DNA of 64,000 nucleotides from the NCBI GenBank assembly GCA_050084515.1, contig CM114272.1:28272001-28336000 (forward strand). Reading direction: 5' to 3'. This stretch comes from Blasia pusilla (Eukaryota; Marchantiophyta; Marchantiopsida; Blasiales). The number at the start of each line of letters is the position of its first letter. Position 1 is the stretch's first letter. Below the pieces are notes generated by a model, which was not told where the DNA came from, did not search any database, and was given only the letters and a program-made list of their open reading frames with translations. Positions 58,577 to 64,000 of this stretch are shown piece after piece. A program made the position numbers and the translations under genes.

Positions 58577-59899
58577 ACAATTTTGTCCTTATCTCTTAGG
58601 GCGTGGAATAAACGATCGAAGAAGAGAGACATGAAACACAGGATGGATTTTCATATGCATCGGTAGGTCTAGCTTATACGCCACGATGCCCACTTTTTGT
58701 AGGATAGTGAAAGGCCCAATGTAGCGAGGATTAAGCTTACGAACTCCTACTAATGATAAATTGGTTGTTGCTAACCAAACCTTGTCCCCTTCAAAAAACT
58801 CGACATCTCGACAATGAGCATCTGCATGTTGTTTTTGTCAATTTTAGGCAATAGCCAACTTCTCCTTAGCAAGTTGAACCCCTTTCTAAATCTGGTCCAC
58901 AAACTCATTAACTACAGCTGCGTTTGTAGGTTTCCTCAGACTTTACCCTATTCGAGTGAGACTAGAAGGAATTGAGGGATGCTCGCCATGCATTAAAAAG
59001 AACAGTGTGGTCTTAGTGGAAGAGTTCATAAAGTTATTATATGAGAACTCTACTAAGGGTAACAATTAGTCTCATCCTTGTTGATCCTCCAATGTTAAGG
59101 CGCGTAGCATATCCTCAATGGTATAGTTGATCCTCTCAGTTTGTTCATCAATTTGAGGCTGATAAGCCGTAGACATGGCTAGTTTAGTTTGGAGCAATCC
59201 GAATAAAGCCTTCCAAAATAAACTCGTGAAATGGGTTCCCCTATCAGTGATAAGAACTTTAGGAAGACCATGATGGACAAAGACTATCTCGATGTAGATC
59301 CTAGCTAACTCTGGTGCAGTCACAATTTTCTTGGTCGGACGAAGGTGTATCATGTTGCTTAGTCTATCCACAAAGACCACAATAGAGTCATATCTTGTGA
59401 TTGTATATGGTAGCTCACAAACAAGATCCATAGTGACTTGTTCCCGATGTTTTTTAGGTATTGGGATTGGCTGCAACAATCCTGCTGGTTTTGTGTTGCT
59501 AGCCTTGATTTGTTGACAAATCCTACAACTCCTTATATATACGTCAACATCTTCTCTTATTTTGGGCCAATAGTATGCCCGTTGTAATCCCTCTAAGGTT
59601 TTTTCAGCTCCCATATGACGCGCAATGACTATGTCATGAGCTTCAGACAATACTAGAGTGTGTAAGTGTGGATCTTGTGGGATCCATATTTTACCTTTAT
59701 GGAAAACCAATCCTTAAGCCTTGTATACCCTGTTGGCATGAATAGCAACTGCAATTTCTTCATCCTCCTTTGTGGCTTTGGATAATTTTTTCCACCAACT
59801 AGAGTGAATCTCCACTTCAGATATGTTATTCATCTGTGGTATACGAGTCAAGGCGTCTGCCAACTGATTCTTTCCTTCCACATAGACAATTTTCATCAT
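58577..59899 (-). pseudogene. Integrase of the chromovirus
   Basis: The zinc domain is H(AHD)...H(ARH)...CRIC within 'SEAHDIVIARHMGAEKTLEG' and 'RSCRICQQIK'. Catalytic core: 'MDLVCELP' (D), 'LITDRGTHFTSLFWKAL' (D) and 'TERINYTIEDML' (E). The C-terminal SH3-like block is 'GDKVWLATTNLSLVGVRKL' and 'HPVFHVSLL' at about 58630-58800. Several stops occur between 59,070 and 58,600. Confidence 0.85.
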
Positions 59900-59923
59900 G
59901 AATTGATGTCGCCATTCTGCCCA

Positions 59924-61462
59924 TCAAATTTGACGTTTGGAGAGCTCCTTTTGGGACTCTAAATAGACCAAAGGCTTGTGATCAATCTCCACCACAAAAT
60001 ACTTATCGCCCAAGTAATGTTTCCAATGCTTGGTTGCCAACACAATAGCAAGTTCTTCTCGCTCAATTGCATGGTAGTTTTGCTCCGCTGGCAATAGCTT
60101 GCGAGAAAAGAAGGCAATAGGATGCCATCCATCCTCCGATTCTTGTTGTAGTACTCCTCCAATGCTAGTACCTGAAGCATCTGTGGCCAACTTGATGGAT
60201 GGATTAGGATCATACCACTTCAAAATAGGGCCTTTGATCAAGGTATCCTTTAATGATTGAAAAACAATCTCTTGTGATGTGCCCCAATTCCATTTTTGTC
60301 CTTTCCCTAGTAAAGTTGTTAAGGATTGTGCAATTTGAGCAAAACCTTTGACAAATCTTCGATAGAATCCTGTTAACCCTAGAAAACTCTTCAATTGAGT
60401 TTGATCCTCAGGTGCACTCCAGTTTTGGATCGTTTCTACCTTCTCACTCATCACTTGAATACCTTTTGTGCTTACTCGATGCCCTAGATAATCAACTTTT
60501 GTCTTACCGAACTCACATTTTGAAGCTTTAGCATACAACTCATTATCTCTTAGGATTTGAAGGAATTCTCGTAGATGATTTCTATGCTCCTCTATCATTT
60601 TACTATAGACTAAGATATCATCTAAGAATACAATGATAGACTTATCTAAGTATGGACGAAAGATATCATTCATTAGGCCCATAAAGGTTGCAGGTGCATT
60701 ATAAAGACCAAATGGCATGACTAAGTATTCAAAGTGTCCATACCTAGTACAAAAAGCAGTCTTGTGCACATCTTCATCCGCAATTTGAATTTGATTGTAG
60801 CCGCTACGAAGGTCAAGTTTGGTGAAGTATTTTGCTCTTTATAGTTGGTCAAAAAATCATCCATTCTTGGTAATGGATATTTTTTTTTTTACTGTTTTTT
60901 GATTCAGTGCTCGATAGTCGATACATAGTCGCATGCTCCCATCCTTCTTTTTCACAAAAAAGACAGGGGTTCTATATGGCGAGACGCTTGGTTGGATGAA
61001 GCCTTTCTGCAACATCTCCTCCACTTGGGCTTTGTATTCTTCTAATTCTCTTGGAGCTAAGCGATAAGGAGCCTTACATGATGATGTGCTTCTAGGAAGG
61101 ACCTCAATCTTGTGGTCTACCCTCCGTTTGGGTGATAACCTTGATGTTAAATCATTTGGGAATACATCTTTGTATTCCTCCAATACTTCTCTCAACCTGT
61201 CTGGTCCCTCTGAATATTTTTTCAAACCACAAACATCTCTTATTAAACCTAGGAAACATACATCATGATGTTTGATGGCGGTTTTTCCTATTACATATAG
61301 GGGTAGGGTTCTATGACGTGATCTGACTCTATCTCCGTAAAGCTTCCACTTTCGGGTCTTCACAATCTTTTTTCTCCAATCTACCTTTGGATTATACTGT
61401 TCCATCCAAGACTTTCCCAAGATAACATCATAACATGCTAACCTAATGACCTTCATCTCCAA
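59924..61462 (-). pseudogene. Reverse transcriptase-RNase H of the chromovirus
   Basis: Residues '[20 protein letters not shown]', '[20 protein letters not shown]' and 'YRALNQKT' are in the first frame. After a break near 60,850-60,770 come '[17 protein letters not shown]', the active site FLDDILVYS, '[11 protein letters not shown]', and RNase H with '[16 protein letters not shown]' and '[10 protein letters not shown]' and '[11 protein letters not shown]'. All key RT and RNase H aspartates are visible. Only frame breaks disable it. Confidence 0.9.
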
Positions 61463-61639
61463 CTCTTCCAGATACTTTCCTATCCTGAACTCTACCCTTC
61501 AAGGAGGCTTCTCATCTTTTCTGTTGGCCATTTTGGTAATTCTACCTCTTCTTTTTGATCCCTCTCTAAAGCTAAGCCCAATTTCATAGCTATGGCTCTT
61601 GAAAGGAAGCTTTCTGTTGCCCCAGGATCAATCAACACT

Positions 61640-63058
<1,419 letters not shown>

Positions 63059-63557
63059 TCTAATATAAGATCAAGATATATACCTGCCAATTTCGCACAA
63101 TAGGGACTATAAAGGGCACTGTTGACGCAATGACTTCATCATAATACTCGTGGCCAAACTTCCTCACCATAAACTCTCTATATGCTATATCTTAGGTTGA
63201 CAAACGACATGGACTATACATCAAGTATTAAAAAATACTTGTGGGGGCCTATTCAATTCCATTCCCCATATCTCCTCTAAAATAATATATAAATAGTGCA
63301 ATCCCACACACGATCATATATAATAATAGGAAGGATCACCGGATAACGAGACTCCATCACTTGTGTCATGAAAACTTCACCAAAGTGATATACAAGGTAC
63401 CTCGTGAACCACTGTCTATCTACATATAAGAGTTTGATGGTGAACGGATTGATAGACGGGAAATAAGGAGTCAACAACATATCTACTCTAAACAGTATAT
63501 CATTACTTGGTCATCCTTCCAAAAGGGATAATCCACTCTCGTTGGAAGAGCAACCTT

Positions 63558-63569
63558 GCTCTGATATCA
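63558..63569 (-). other. tRNA-iMet primer binding site
   Basis: Minus strand reads TGATATCAGAGC, one base from the common plant LTR-element PBS TGGTATCAGAGC. It is complementary to the 3' end of initiator methionine tRNA and lies one base from the LTR edge. This fixes the transcription strand and the 5' end of the element. Confidence 0.85.
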
Positions 63570-63570
63570 T

Positions 63571-63916
63571 TGTAATTCTCCAGCTAACGGAACCACTCTA
63601 GAGTTGCTCAAAGTTAGAATGCCCTCAAGGCATCTCCTCTTCCTTTATATACTTAGAGATAGGTAAATGAAGAAAAATTAGCTCTCCTTATGCCACATGT
63701 CCTACTCTCATAGCATGAGAGGATCTCCTTTGGAGTCTAATTTCCCAACCTCATCTTCCTCAACCTCATCCTTATCTTCTTTTTCACCAACCTATGGCCC
63801 CACTCTCATCTTTATCTCATGTATCTTGTCTTTTCTCTTTTTGGTTGATTCTTTCCCACTTATGCGCTTCATGTCATAGATTCTAACTTAACTATGACTA
63901 ACAAATGATGGTTACA
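63571..63916 (-). repeat. 5' LTR of the chromovirus
   Basis: On the minus strand it starts TGTAACCATC and ends GAATTACA. Directly beyond its internal edge is a primer binding site matching the initiator-Met tRNA. Length 346 bases. Plus-strand sequence just outside the LTR (63917-63930) resembles a second polypurine tract. Confidence 0.8.
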
Positions 63917-64000
63917 TTAACCCCCCTCCATATGTACATTTTTGGGGCCCCTTGTGGGCCCTTCCCTTATGGGTCTTACCCAAAAGGCAGAAAAGGGAAG

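Overview
The window looks like a mosaic plant nuclear locus. The intact purple acid phosphatase gene has plant-type introns (about 200-500 bp, GT-AG). The plant-type receptor-kinase fragment, the chromovirus primed by initiator-Met tRNA, the hAT transposase remnant and the LINE all fit a land plant. GC content of gene-bearing DNA, intron sizes and the strange retroelement cargo make a non-seed plant (a bryophyte such as a liverwort) plausible, but this is inference and no species call is made. I found no bacterial operon, CRISPR array, or rRNA or tRNA gene.

Layout. Moderately GC-rich, mostly unassignable DNA occupies about 1-4,930, 12,650-22,500 and 33,240-57,900. Between these lie AT-richer blocks of decayed mobile elements at 4,930-12,650, 22,500-33,240 and 57,900-64,000. 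Block 1 holds two degenerate Ty3/gypsy fragments (A, RT-RNase H; B, RNase H-integrase-partial PHD). It also holds a 5'-truncated LINE whose two ends both abut long (GA)n tracts, and a four-copy tandem repeat that matches the integrase zinc-binding segment of the same gypsy family. Block 2 holds the most informative gypsy copy (C): gag, aspartic protease, a C5 cytosine DNA methyltransferase domain, reverse transcriptase and RNase H. It is then broken by a hAT transposase relic and a GC-rich repeat, after which the integrase tail and a C-terminal PHD finger follow. Block 3 holds a nearly full-length chromovirus on the minus strand: LTR, PBS, gag, protease, RT, RNase H, integrase, chromodomain, PPT, LTR.

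Host genes. The only gene I can assemble end to end is a 12-exon purple acid phosphatase at 40,543-45,899 (609 aa, all splice phases consistent, secretion signal). A wall-associated/receptor-like kinase fragment at 50,989-52,236 (minus) has lost the DFG aspartate and the APE motif and looks like a pseudokinase. A gag-like ORF lies just upstream of it. A few other candidate exons remain unidentified.

Main discovery candidate: a Ty3/gypsy family whose polyprotein carries both a DNA cytosine methyltransferase (between protease and RT) and a PHD finger (after integrase). That pairs a chromatin writer with a chromatin reader in one retroelement. The PHD segment is seen in two separate copies, and the methyltransferase lies in the same reading frame as the end of the protease, so the domains look integral to the family. 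The copies here are inactivated by stops, many one C-to-T or G-to-A change from the expected codon.
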